From the IMG/VR virus record IMGVR_UViG_3300027336_000001, positions 124,001 through 188,000 of that record: 64,000 bases of DNA. One strand, given 5' to 3'. Positions 17,829 through 26,500 of this stretch are shown one piece after another. Position numbers and translations under genes: made by a program. How positions within the stretch are numbered: the stretch's first letter is position 1; each line of letters begins with the position of its first letter. The stretch is from a virus. The notes under the pieces were generated by a model. It did not search any database and was not told the DNA's origin. It saw only the letters and a list, made by a program, of their open reading frames with translations.

Positions 17829-19196
17829 ATGCCAGCAGGTTGGGAATATTCAAGATCACCTTATCCTATGCCACCTAGAAACACATCAGCTAATTCACCT
17901 TTTCTTAAAGGTGCAATAGATTTAAGATGGGATAGTCCTTCTTTCATTCATGAAAATGAAGGCTGGATCATTCGTGGTGTTAATATATATAGATCAAATA
18001 CATCAGATCGGGGACCTTACCAAAGAATAAATCAACAGCCTATATCTGCTACCTTTTATAGAGATACAAATATCACAGAAATGATCTATGATGAAGTGAT
18101 TACAAATTGGATAAGCAAAGGCAGTAATGCAGATGGTTCATATCGTTTTAGAACAGCTAGACCAATAGCTAGAATAGGCAGTGCGATTGAGCCTTCTACT
18201 TCATATAGAGATGTGGTTGTTAAAATAGATGGACAAGTAGCATATCCTGCTAGTGTCTTTGGTCAAACAGGTGATATTGTATTAAGACAAGGTGCAACCA
18301 CAAATGTTATTACTTTAATGAATGACATCCAGCTTGCCTTTGATCCGAATACAAGTGTTGTTACTTGTTCTTATTTATCTTATTTACCTGAAGGCATAAT
18401 TAGTTCTATTATAGATAAAAAGACATATTATAGAGTAACAACAGTGGCAGAAGATCCATTAACAAGTGCATTGCATGAAAGTCCATTAGATTATACACAG
18501 CCATTTAGTGATATTGAGATTGAGAAAGTAGATTGGATGTGGAGGGAAGGTGTGAGAAGAAATCAATGGGCATTAGAGCAAGGTGGTGAACGAGTAAGAT
18601 TATTCTTAAAGAAAGTAGTAGGACAGCCATGCGAGTGTGGAGCATTTAATAGGTTTACATTAGAATATGGAAAGCAACCTGATTCAAGATGTATTAGGTG
18701 CTTTGGCACAGGATTAATAGGTGGATATGATGGACCCTATGATATTATTGTTGCACCTGATGATGCAGAAAGAAGAATAAGTCAAGCAACTCAAGGTAGG
18801 AAAAAAGAGCATTCATATGAAGTGTATATTGGACCCTCACCTATTGTATCTCAAAGGGATTTTATAGTTAAGCAAAATAATGACAGGTATTCAATAGGAC
18901 CGGTAAGAAGACCAAATGCAAGAGGAAATGTATTACAACAGCATTTTAATTTGGGATATTTTGAGCCAGCAGATATTAGATATTCAGTACCTATGGATGG
19001 TGTGCCTGTGTTATGGCATAAGACAAAATACACATATCAAACAATTAGAGATACATATTCAGCTAGAAATGATGCACCATATTCAACACAGCCTGATTCA
19101 GCGATACCAATGATGAGTGAGAAAGATAGTGTATCTGCAAATCATGAATTAAGAGGCAGGACAGCAGTATGGGAAAATCACAATCATGGAGGATGA
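17829..19196 (+). CDS. Zinc-binding virion structural protein, 455 aa
   Basis: The N-terminus is Pro-rich (SRSPYPMPPRNTSANSP), followed by an FN3-like strand pattern (AIDLRWDSP...IIRGVNIYRSNTSDRGPYQRIN, residues about 32-75). A CxC...CxxC cluster (C268, C270, C288, C291) likely binds one zinc ion. The C-terminal region (RDFIVKQNNDRYSIGPVRRPNARG) recalls neck or head-completion proteins of large myoviruses, and the end is His-rich (WENHNHGG). The gene opens the plus-strand head-tail region and has its Shine-Dalgarno inside a 9 bp hairpin. I infer a neck or tail structural protein; the exact homologue is uncertain. Confidence 0.7.
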   Translation: MPAGWEYSRSPYPMPPRNTSANSPFLKGAIDLRWDSPSFIHENEGWIIRGVNIYRSNTSDRGPYQRINQQPISATFYRDTNITEMIYDEVITNWISKGSNADGSYRFRTARPIARIGSAIEPSTSYRDVVVKIDGQVAYPASVFGQTGDIVLRQGATTNVITLMNDIQLAFDPNTSVVTCSYLSYLPEGIISSIIDKKTYYRVTTVAEDPLTSALHESPLDYTQPFSDIEIEKVDWMWREGVRRNQWALEQGGERVRLFLKKVVGQPCECGAFNRFTLEYGKQPDSRCIRCFGTGLIGGYDGPYDIIVAPDDAERRISQATQGRKKEHSYEVYIGPSPIVSQRDFIVKQNNDRYSIGPVRRPNARGNVLQQHFNLGYFEPADIRYSVPMDGVPVLWHKTKYTYQTIRDTYSARNDAPYSTQPDSAIPMMSEKDSVSANHELRGRTAVWENHNHGG

Positions 19197-19198
19197 GA

Positions 19199-19693
19199 TT
19201 AATCTTCATGCACAGTCAAATGAAATTGATGTAGCCAATGATCAAGTGTATATTCTACAAAATGTTCTATACTTTCATGAATAGCAATTTGGATGGGACC
19301 TTCTGATTCTCTAACAACATCATCAGCTTCTAAACTATCGTCAAAATTGAATTGACCATCATCAATATAAGCAGAGTACTGAATTAAAATTTCATCTTCT
19401 TCTTTTTGGGAAAGATGGAATTTTACTGTTACTAATTCTTTGTTGTGTTCACCTGTGTGTTCATCATATACAATAACATCAAATGTACCTGAAGGATATG
19501 CTCTATGATAACGATATCGATCATGAGCATATCTTTCTACAAAATGTTCAAGGTGTTTATGGATCATTTCAAGATGTGGCATAATAAAAAAAGCACCAAC
19601 ATCATCATCATCATCATCACCCCAATATGCTTTTTTGGTATTTAAACTAGCCAAGCGAACTTTAAGAGATGCAAGTTTATTTCTTCTTAACAT
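19199..19693 (-). CDS. Probable virion-associated protein with basic leader, 164 aa
   Basis: Minus-strand gene convergent with the 455-residue protein (2 nt between stops). AAAGGATTATATATC precedes the ATG. The first 22 residues are basic and amphipathic (MLRRNKLASLKVRLASLNTK), followed by a DDDDDD run and a His-rich acidic body (two HFVExxxDxx segments). Five other minus-strand genes in the window start with similar basic leaders (20990, 36620, 37185, 40343, 41218). I infer a capsid-targeting or processed propeptide, but there is no direct proof. A hairpin and a class B-like element lie upstream. No known domain. Confidence 0.6.
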   Translation of the reverse strand: MLRRNKLASLKVRLASLNTKKAYWGDDDDDDVGAFFIMPHLEMIHKHLEHFVERYAHDRYRYHRAYPSGTFDVIVYDEHTGEHNKELVTVKFHLSQKEEDEILIQYSAYIDDGQFNFDDSLEADDVVRESEGPIQIAIHESIEHFVEYTLDHWLHQFHLTVHED

Positions 19694-19717
19694 GATATAT
19701 AATCCTTTGTGTTTAAG

Positions 19718-19739
19718 AATGTTTTTCTATTAAAACATT
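19718..19739 (-). other. Short inverted repeat in the leader of the 19693 gene
   Basis: AATGTTTT (19718-19725) and AAAACATT (19732-19739) form an 8 bp AT-only stem with a 6 nt loop, 25-46 nt upstream of the minus-strand start. It could be a leader hairpin or part of the class B promoter (AAACAT core). Low stability, so weakly supported. Confidence 0.3.
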
Positions 19740-19754
19740 TTTATAAATAGCTTA

Positions 19755-19796
19755 TTGAACTTGCAATGAAAGCTAATAGACAAGTGTTATATATAT
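19755..19796 (+). promoter_or_regulatory. Class A promoter
   Basis: TTGCAA (19761-19766), 18 bp, TGTTAT (19785-19790), with the TGAACTTGCAAT and CAAGTGTTAT context. It serves the gene starting at 19844. Confidence 0.65.
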
Positions 19797-19843
19797 GTAA
19801 GAAATGATTGATTACAAAACACTTTAAAAAAAGGAAAAAGCAA

Positions 19844-20164
19844 ATGAGTAGCGAACTTATTAAAGCAATGGAATGGTTATCATGGCAACTTGGCATGATG
19901 TATTCTCTATCAGAACATAACTCAACATCATTTGATGTTGATGGTAGTCAAAGTCACTGTTCTGTAGAATATAACAGACATGAAGAAACTGTCTATGTGG
20001 AAATCACAAACACAGTTGAAGATTGGGATGATGATGCAGATGATTATATTGAAACAACAACACAACAAGTTGAAAAATGGGATATTCGCAGTGATGAAGA
20101 AAATGAAGATTTATTGATGAGTGAAATGGAAAGCATCTTAAGATGGATCAGAAGAGAAATGTAA
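19844..20164 (+). CDS. Small acidic protein of unknown function, 106 aa
   Basis: I choose the ATG at 19844 because AAGGAAAAAGCAA lies just before it; an earlier in-frame ATG at 19808 would put that site inside the coding region. The product is acidic (WDDDADDYIETTT, DEENEDLLMSEM) with an aromatic helical start (AMEWLSWQLGMMYS) and a basic C-terminal end (WIRREM). A class A promoter lies about 55 nt upstream, so I infer early expression. It ends 7 nt from the convergent gene at 20172. Its high negative charge could mimic DNA, as in some phage anti-defence proteins, but that is speculative. Confidence 0.65.
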   Translation: MSSELIKAMEWLSWQLGMMYSLSEHNSTSFDVDGSQSHCSVEYNRHEETVYVEITNTVEDWDDDADDYIETTTQQVEKWDIRSDEENEDLLMSEMESILRWIRREM

Positions 20165-20171
20165 ATTTAGT

Positions 20172-20990
20172 TTAGGAAAGGTATGGTCTAACCAAGAACT
20201 CAACATCTCTAATATTTGGATATCTATTTTTGTATTCTCTTACAAGCATAAAGAAATTTCTAGTTTTCTTAGAAATATTTTTAGGTGGATTTCTTTTAAA
20301 ATCTTCCAACACAGCATCAAACTCTTTATCGCTTAACAATTGTAATTCTCTAACATTTAACTGTTTTTCATCATCTGATGCAGGTGTGAAAGATTCTCTA
20401 ATTCCTGAAAAATCAGCCACAATGTCCATTGTAATTTTCATGGCAACACCAACCATATGAAAATTAGGATCTTCAACTACTTCAAAAGTAGCATCTCTAT
20501 AATTAGTAATGGTGCAAGTAGGTATTTGAGAGGAATTTTTTCTAGGCATAAAAACAAGCTCTTTAAAGTATTTTAAAAAGAAATTTTTTAAGTGTGCAGT
20601 AATTTTAGGTTTGCCATCAATCCAAACACATTTACTTGGTGGACAGTTATATGTTACTCGCTCAAAACCTCTTAATCTTCTACCCTCTTCTGTAGGTGAA
20701 ACATATAAACCTAATTCAGCTGAGATAGAAAATTTTCTTAAATCACCTGTCTGAGTTGGATCAAATTCCACTACTTCAACATTACGAATATTCTTAGCTT
20801 CAAGTAGATCTTCCAAAGTCCAAAAAAGATTACCCCATGTTGTACCTAAAGGTACAGATGGCAAAAGACTTCTTGAATCATCTCTATAGGATCTACCAAA
20901 AGAGTTATCAATAAAAAATGGTCTAATCGTATTTGCTTTCTTTAAATTAGCAAGACGAGAACGAATGAATGATAGTTTATAATTAAACAT
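20172..20990 (-). CDS. Probable virion-associated protein with basic leader, 272 aa
   Basis: The start is the ATG at 20990, preceded by AAAGGATAAACATT; an upstream extension would encode an unlikely hydrophobic stretch. The N-terminus MFNYKLSFIRSRLANLKKAN is a basic leader like those of the other minus-strand island genes. The body contains YNCPPSKC (two cysteines) and an alternating strand pattern, and the last 70 residues are helical (LLSDKEFDAVLEDFKRNPPK). AAACATATAAAA sits 35 nt upstream, the class B core. I infer a late virion protein, possibly internal to the head. No recognised domain. Confidence 0.62.
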   Translation of the reverse strand: MFNYKLSFIRSRLANLKKANTIRPFFIDNSFGRSYRDDSRSLLPSVPLGTTWGNLFWTLEDLLEAKNIRNVEVVEFDPTQTGDLRKFSISAELGLYVSPTEEGRRLRGFERVTYNCPPSKCVWIDGKPKITAHLKNFFLKYFKELVFMPRKNSSQIPTCTITNYRDATFEVVEDPNFHMVGVAMKITMDIVADFSGIRESFTPASDDEKQLNVRELQLLSDKEFDAVLEDFKRNPPKNISKKTRNFFMLVREYKNRYPNIRDVEFLVRPYLS

Positions 20991-21024
20991 AATGTTTATC
21001 CTTTTGTTTATAATCAAAATAAAA

Positions 21025-21036
21025 AAACATATAAAA
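21025..21036 (-). promoter_or_regulatory. Class B promoter core
   Basis: Plus-strand AAACATATAAAA, that is TTTTATATGTTT on the coding strand, 35 nt upstream of the ATG at 20990. It has the same core at the same distance as the nearly identical elements before 40343 and 41218. Confidence 0.45.
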
Positions 21037-21111
21037 AGATTATCAATATGCAATAAATTTATATGGTTTTGGTTTACATATATACAACAACAACAAAAAG
21101 GATTTTTTAAT

Positions 21112-21264
21112 ATGGAAAAGCATATTCAAACCTACCAAAATGAAACCACTTGGACAGCAATCGTAACCTTTTCAGAAGATGGACACATCATCTATGAAAT
21201 TGAACTTGAAGGTTATGGTACAGAAGATGAAGCATATTGGGATGCAGAGTCTTTTGAACCATAA
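21112..21264 (+). CDS. Very small acidic protein, 50 aa
   Basis: The ATG at 21112 has AAAAAGGATTTTTTAAT upstream. Sequence upstream in the same frame is intergenic in character (poly-A and CAA runs). The product is acidic and aromatic (TWTAIVTFSEDGHIIYEIEL, then TEDEAYWDAESFEP), probably a single beta hairpin. No known family. It precedes the hairpin-controlled operon at 21313. Confidence 0.5.
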   Translation: MEKHIQTYQNETTWTAIVTFSEDGHIIYEIELEGYGTEDEAYWDAESFEP

Positions 21265-21270
21265 GGTCAT

Positions 21271-21306
21271 AATCCTTTTATATCGGATTGCTTATATAAA
21301 AGGATT
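21271..21306 (+). promoter_or_regulatory. 13 bp perfect hairpin covering the ribosome binding site of 21313
   Basis: AATCCTTTTATAT (21271-21283) pairs perfectly with ATATAAAAGGATT (21294-21306) around a 10 nt loop. The right arm contains the AAAAGGA Shine-Dalgarno used by the ATG at 21313. There is no U-run after the stem, so a simple intrinsic terminator is less likely than translational control or RNA processing. The same architecture occurs at 17793 and 29050. Confidence 0.65.
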
Positions 21307-21312
21307 GAGAAA

Positions 21313-21897
21313 ATGGATAGATTAAAAAAGCAATTTGTCTTTAGACAGCCTTTAAAAGACAAGACTAAAAAAGAAATAAAATTTATTGCAGAAATGATCT
21401 TAAATGAAGTAAGGGAAGAGGCAAAAAGAGCAGGTCAAATATTTGATGCAGTACCTAAAACACAAGAATTTATTTACTCATTCGGTACAACAATAAAAGA
21501 GAATGGTGATATAGTTTTATATTCTACATGGCAACATATCAAATACCATTTAAAAAATAAGCCTGCATATCCAATGACATGGTTAAAGACAGATAGAAAT
21601 AGACCAAGACAAGCAATACCTGTAAAAAATAAACAAGGTGAAATAGAATTTAGAACACTACCATTAGTAACAGATAAGTCATGGATTCATCCAGCGATTG
21701 TAAAATACTCTTGGATAGAAAAAGCAATAGATCGTGCAGTCATGCAAGCTACTGCTATTCTAGCTTATGAGAAAATGACAGGTCAAGAAATGCTTGATCG
21801 TAAAAAGATAATGCTACAAGCTAAAAGAAAACAAGCTAGATTTAAAGCAATGACTACAAGGAGTAATAATAAAAATGGTAGACAAGATAATAGATGA
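21313..21897 (+). CDS. Putative tail-completion / head-tail joining protein, 194 aa
   Basis: A basic helical N-terminus (DKTKKEIKFIAEMILNEVREEAKRAG) is followed by a strand region and then by FRTLPLVTDKSWIHPAIVKYSWIEKAIDRA (about residues 114-143). The pattern FRTxxxxxxxWxHPxIxxxxxxxxA is characteristic of HK97 gp10-type tail-completion proteins. The C-terminus is a lysine/arginine-rich helix. The gene leads an operon that reaches the tail sheath (21935, 23090, 23528). The start is fixed by AAAAGGATTGAGAAA, whose Shine-Dalgarno lies inside the 13 bp hairpin just upstream. The family call rests on this motif alone. Confidence 0.62.
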   Translation: MDRLKKQFVFRQPLKDKTKKEIKFIAEMILNEVREEAKRAGQIFDAVPKTQEFIYSFGTTIKENGDIVLYSTWQHIKYHLKNKPAYPMTWLKTDRNRPRQAIPVKNKQGEIEFRTLPLVTDKSWIHPAIVKYSWIEKAIDRAVMQATAILAYEKMTGQEMLDRKKIMLQAKRKQARFKAMTTRSNNKNGRQDNR

Positions 21898-21934
21898 AGT
21901 TATTAAAAGTATCTTTAAAAGGAGCAAATAAGAA

Positions 21935-23044
21935 ATGTTTCATTACTTAACATTAGAAGTTCGCAATCTCATGATAGAAGAACTAAGAAAATATTGGTCA
22001 GATCATCCTAGATATCCTGAATTGGCAAATAATATACAAGGTAAATATAGCTTTGACCAAAGACCACAATTTGGCATGGTGATTAAGACAGGTGGAGCAA
22101 ATAATGTAGTGATGAGTGCAGATAATTACTTAACAACAGTAAGAGGATATGTTTATCTAGCTAAAACAAAAAAGCTACAATATGGATCTATTGAGTGGGT
22201 CAAAGAAAATCCAAAATTCCGTGCAGATGAAGGTATTTATATTTTAGATATTACTCAAATAGAAGATCAATATGAAACTTATCGTATAGACATCACTAAA
22301 TATAAAAGAGTAAAAGAAACAGAACCTGTGTTTATTAGTCCAACAGAAATCCAATTGTTAGGTACACCTGTGGAAAATAGTTTAAGGATTATTGAGAAAC
22401 CATCATATATGCGATATGTAGAAGGTGTAGACTATACTTTAAATGGTGATGTGATAGAATTAGCTAATGAATTATTAAATGGTTTAAATATAGAGATCAC
22501 ATATACAGAATTGCAGGTAGGTGTGATTGAGCCAAAATATGTAAGACCTGATCAAGTCTATCATAAGATTATCCCCGGGGTTTTAATTTATTTTGGTCGC
22601 AGGTTAAGAGGTGGTGATCAGCAAGCGATTGTTGTTTTAGATGAACCTGATGATATTTATAAAGAGTATGGTGGCAGATGGGATGTTTCTGTAGAAATAG
22701 AAATTATAGCAAGAGATGTCCATTCGCAAGCAGATTTGGCTGATAGAACAACAGTGTGGATGTGGGCAGTATTAAAAGATCAGCTGGCTACAAGAGGCAT
22801 CAATATGAATGAAGTGAGTTTAGGTGGTGAATCAGAAGAGGTGTATGATGAAAATGGTGATGATTATTTTTACACAGCGAGTGTATCTACAACCTTGCAG
22901 GTGGATTGGTTTATGCACATTCCATTGATAGAACCATTAATGTCTTATGGGAAATCATTAAGTTTAGAAAAGGAATTGCCTGATGCAGAAAATCAAGTAG
23001 GCTACACAGGTTTGGTGAAATATAAAATCCAAGATCTTAAATAA
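21935..23044 (+). CDS. Putative neck or tail-terminator protein, 369 aa
   Basis: AAAAGGAGCAAATAAGAA precedes the ATG. The first 40 residues form a helix (LEVRNLMIEELRKYWSDHPR), as in proteins that dock at the tail end. The body includes a strand-rich domain with SPTEIQLLGTPVENSLRI and VEGVDYTLNGDVIELA. The C-terminal half has GGRWDVSVEIEIIARDVHSQADLADRT..., a pattern typical of phage tail terminator or neck proteins (a ferredoxin-like domain with long helices). It lies between the tail-completion-like gene and the sheath, the expected position. Inferred from pattern and context only. Confidence 0.6.
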   Translation: MFHYLTLEVRNLMIEELRKYWSDHPRYPELANNIQGKYSFDQRPQFGMVIKTGGANNVVMSADNYLTTVRGYVYLAKTKKLQYGSIEWVKENPKFRADEGIYILDITQIEDQYETYRIDITKYKRVKETEPVFISPTEIQLLGTPVENSLRIIEKPSYMRYVEGVDYTLNGDVIELANELLNGLNIEITYTELQVGVIEPKYVRPDQVYHKIIPGVLIYFGRRLRGGDQQAIVVLDEPDDIYKEYGGRWDVSVEIEIIARDVHSQADLADRTTVWMWAVLKDQLATRGINMNEVSLGGESEEVYDENGDDYFYTASVSTTLQVDWFMHIPLIEPLMSYGKSLSLEKELPDAENQVGYTGLVKYKIQDLK

Positions 23045-23089
23045 TTTATTTATTAAATCAATGTTATTAGACAAAGAGGAGTAATCTTA

Positions 23090-23515
23090 ATGCCTATCTT
23101 AAAATTCCAATGTAGATCATGTGGTTTATCTTTTAGTAAAAGAGTAGCTACTGATGTCAATTCTCAATCTTGTACATCCTGTGGAAAAGAAGCCTTTTCT
23201 GCATTACAAGGTACAAAGAGTATTGGATATAATGCAATTCAAGTAGAAGAAGTAAAACCACAATCAACAGGTGTTGAGAGTTTGGATACGAACTTTGAAA
23301 GAGTATTGATGCAAGATTCTATTAGAAAATGGGAAATTGCAAAGATGAGATATAAAGACAAAGTAAAGCTACTTGAAGAAACAAAAGGCAATCCATTAGA
23401 TATTGTTGTTGGATATGACAATGAATATGTAATGGATAAGCATTATCATGAAACTCAAAGAGATATAAAAAACCAAGTCAGAAAAGAAATTGGATGTAAT
23501 TTCCAACAAAAATAG
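23090..23515 (+). CDS. Zinc ribbon protein, 141 aa
   Basis: The N-terminal 35 residues form a four-cysteine ribbon (C8, C11, C28, C31; CxxCGxxF...CxxCG), likely binding one zinc. The remainder is helical and charged (RKWEIAKMRYKDKVKLLEET) with a C-terminal KHYHETQRDIKNQVRKE. It lies directly before the sheath gene in the same operon, with GAGGAGTAATCTTA before the ATG. Small zinc-ribbon proteins in this position could be head-tail connectors or late transcription accessory factors. I favour a structural or assembly role, with moderate doubt. Confidence 0.65.
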   Translation: MPILKFQCRSCGLSFSKRVATDVNSQSCTSCGKEAFSALQGTKSIGYNAIQVEEVKPQSTGVESLDTNFERVLMQDSIRKWEIAKMRYKDKVKLLEETKGNPLDIVVGYDNEYVMDKHYHETQRDIKNQVRKEIGCNFQQK

Positions 23516-23527
23516 GAGCAAAAGATT

Positions 23528-26500
23528 ATGGCTATTCAAGGTGGCTATGCACCGCCCGGTGTATATACTCAAACAGTTTTTGATTCACCTTTACCATCTA
23601 GCAATTTCACAGGTCAAATACCTTTATTGCTAGGTGCAGGTAAAGAAACTATTCAATCTGTTGGAGTTCAAATGATTCGTGGATCTTCTTCATCTGTAGA
23701 TCAACGAATTGTAAATGAAAATATGAGTGGTCGTGCAGTATTAGGATTTAATCCTGATGGTACACCAATTTTAGGTAATTTCAATGGAACTGCAACTAAA
23801 GTGCAAGTTCAAAAATTTCCTATGGTTGATGGTACGGGTGGTGGTGTAGTCGCTACTGATAGTTCTAGTGTCACTGCTTATGTCAATGGTCAAGTTACTG
23901 TTGTTTTAAGTGTAGATGGTGCTAAAGGTATTGTTGAACTTGCATCTACACCAGCTATCACAGATACTGTTTTAGTTTCTTATTTTTTTAAGAGAACAGA
24001 TACTTTAATTGAGAATGAAGATATTTCATCTCAAATCACTACTACTCAAGCTGAAATCATTGGCTCAAATGGTAGCTTTGATTTTGATGCTTTAAGTAAT
24101 GTTTTTGTTTTCTTAGTAGATGGTGTTCAATATTCTATTTCTTTGCCAACAGTTTCAACAGGCAATAGAGAAGATGATCTTAATAGAGTAGTTGCTATTA
24201 TTAATTCAGGATCTTATGGTTCTTTAGAGGCATCTACATACACAGATAACTTTAATCAAGAAAACTTACAATTAAATGCTAATGGCTCTATTGTTATTGG
24301 TAGTGGATCTGCTAATGCTAAACTTGGTCTTGTCGTTAATCAAGCTACTTCAAGAAACAAGACTTTCTTTACAAGTCATTATCCTATTGTCGATGGTACT
24401 AATGGTGGTATTACTACTACTGATATTACTGATGTTGTAGTTAAACTTAATGGCAGTACAATTTCACCTGCAAGTGTAGATGGTACTAATGGTAGCATTA
24501 CTTTGAAAGATGCTCCAGCTACTGATGCTACTTTAACAGTAACTTATTACTTTAATAGCTTTAGAGATCAATTTGATTACATTCCAAGCACAGGTGTTGT
24601 TAGTGTTGAATCTGTTTCTCTTGTTGCTGATGGATCAGGTGGTGCATCTTCTAATTTTATCGAAGGTGTTTCATGGGTTCTTAAAGATGATAAGATTGTT
24701 TGGGGTACTTCTGTTCTTGTTGAAGCAGGTGAAACCTCAACAGGTGCAACAGCATTTAATGACAGCCAAATCACAGCATCTTTAAAAGATGATAAGGTTT
24801 ATCTTGTTAAATGTGAAAGAGTAATTGACACAAGTGTTGTACCACCTAGACCTTTACCAAGCACATTTAAATTGCCATACCAACCTGTCGATGGTACAGG
24901 TTCAGGCACACCTACTTCAAGAGCAGATTTAGTTCAAGTCAAAGTAGGATATAATTTTACCGATGCGATTGAGAAAGCTGATTCAGTAGTCGTTCGTGTT
25001 AATCCTGTTGATTCCACAATCGTCTTATCTGAAGAAGTAGAAGAAGGCAAAGAAGTATTTGCTACTTTCTATTATAACACTTTGACTGATTCTACTATTG
25101 GTGGAAATAATCAATATCAATTTGTTTGTATTTCAGATGGTGCAAGTGGATCAGGTAAATATCAAGTTTTAAAGCAAGGTAGTGCTTTATATGATGTTAC
25201 TTTAGGTACAAAAGGATCATCTTTAAATGGTGTAGATTTGTCTTTCCCAAGTGGCAGTGAATTACTACCTGATGCTCGTATCACAACAGGCACACCTATT
25301 AATGAAACAGTGACTGTTAAATTTGCATCTAGCAATCCTACAAGTGCTTTATATATTAGTGGTGGAGCAAGTCCATATTTCACCATTAAAGATACAAGCG
25401 ATCAAATCAATTTAGCTATTGATGAAGCAACTATCACAGGTGGTGTAAGTTTATCAGCACCAACAGGTGCAGGTCGTTTTGGAGCGATTGCACATATCGT
25501 AGGTGATGTGTTGCCATATACAGTAGAAAGTGGATTGGAAGATTTAGGTACAATTAGTGCAGGTAATGACAGCATTCAATTAAAGCTGGATAATCAAGAT
25601 GTAGTAGTGAACATTGGCACAGTCGCAAATTGTACTGCTACAGATATTGCAAATGCTATTAATATTGCTTGTAATTCTGTATCTGCTCAATACCAAACCA
25701 TGACTACCTTAAATGGTGGTGTAGAGATTATTGCAAACAGCCATGATACTTTATCTTTCCAATTTGTAGGTAATGTAAATGGAACAGTAGGCGAAATTTC
25801 AATCACTTTAAATGATGCTGTTTATTCTACTGCTACTGCTTTGGCAACAGAACTTGAAACACAAATCAATAGTGCATTAGTAGATGCTTTACTTCAATAT
25901 GAAGTAGATGGTGTTACTGAAGGTGTGATTATTTCTGTTACTGCAAATTCACAAGGGCGTTTGATTTTTAGCTTAGATCAATTAGGCAAGAAATTTGAAA
26001 TTGTAGATGCTCAAGATATTGTAGATGGTGATACCTATGTTATTTTAACAGTAGGTGGTACAGACTATACAATGGTAGGTAGTGCAGATAATAATATTGG
26101 TACTGTCTTTACTGCTAACAATAATGGATTTTTCTTAGGTGGTACAGGCACAGTAGTCCACATTCTAGCTGATGAAGATACCTATGGTTACCTTGAATTT
26201 ATTAGCCAAGCTGATCCTGAAGATGATTTTGCTATCATTGCAGGTATTGATACAGATGATGCAGATGGTACACAAACTAAATTTGGTCTTTTACCTGTTG
26301 CACAAGTTGCTACTACTTCACTAGGTGGTGGTGCTTTAAAAGAAAGATTGATTTTGAGAAATCGTTTCTTTCAAGGCAATACATATTTCTTACCAAGTGG
26401 TGAGTTAGGTATCCGTGTAGTAGCAGGTAGCTTATTAACAAAGGCAGGATTAAAAGCAAGTTTTGCATCTGCTCTTAAAGGTGCAGTCGTTCAACAACCT

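Noticed and set aside
20983-20997. TAAACAT/ATGTTTA palindrome around the start codon of 20990
   Set aside because: A 7 bp AT-only palindrome at a start codon is easily accidental; there is no second copy.
21875-21931. Possible 18-residue leader peptide (starting MVDKIIDEV) before the gene at 21935
   Set aside because: It has an AAGGAG at fair distance, but it overlaps the end of the previous gene and carries the ribosome binding site of the next. Too short to support as a gene without translation data.
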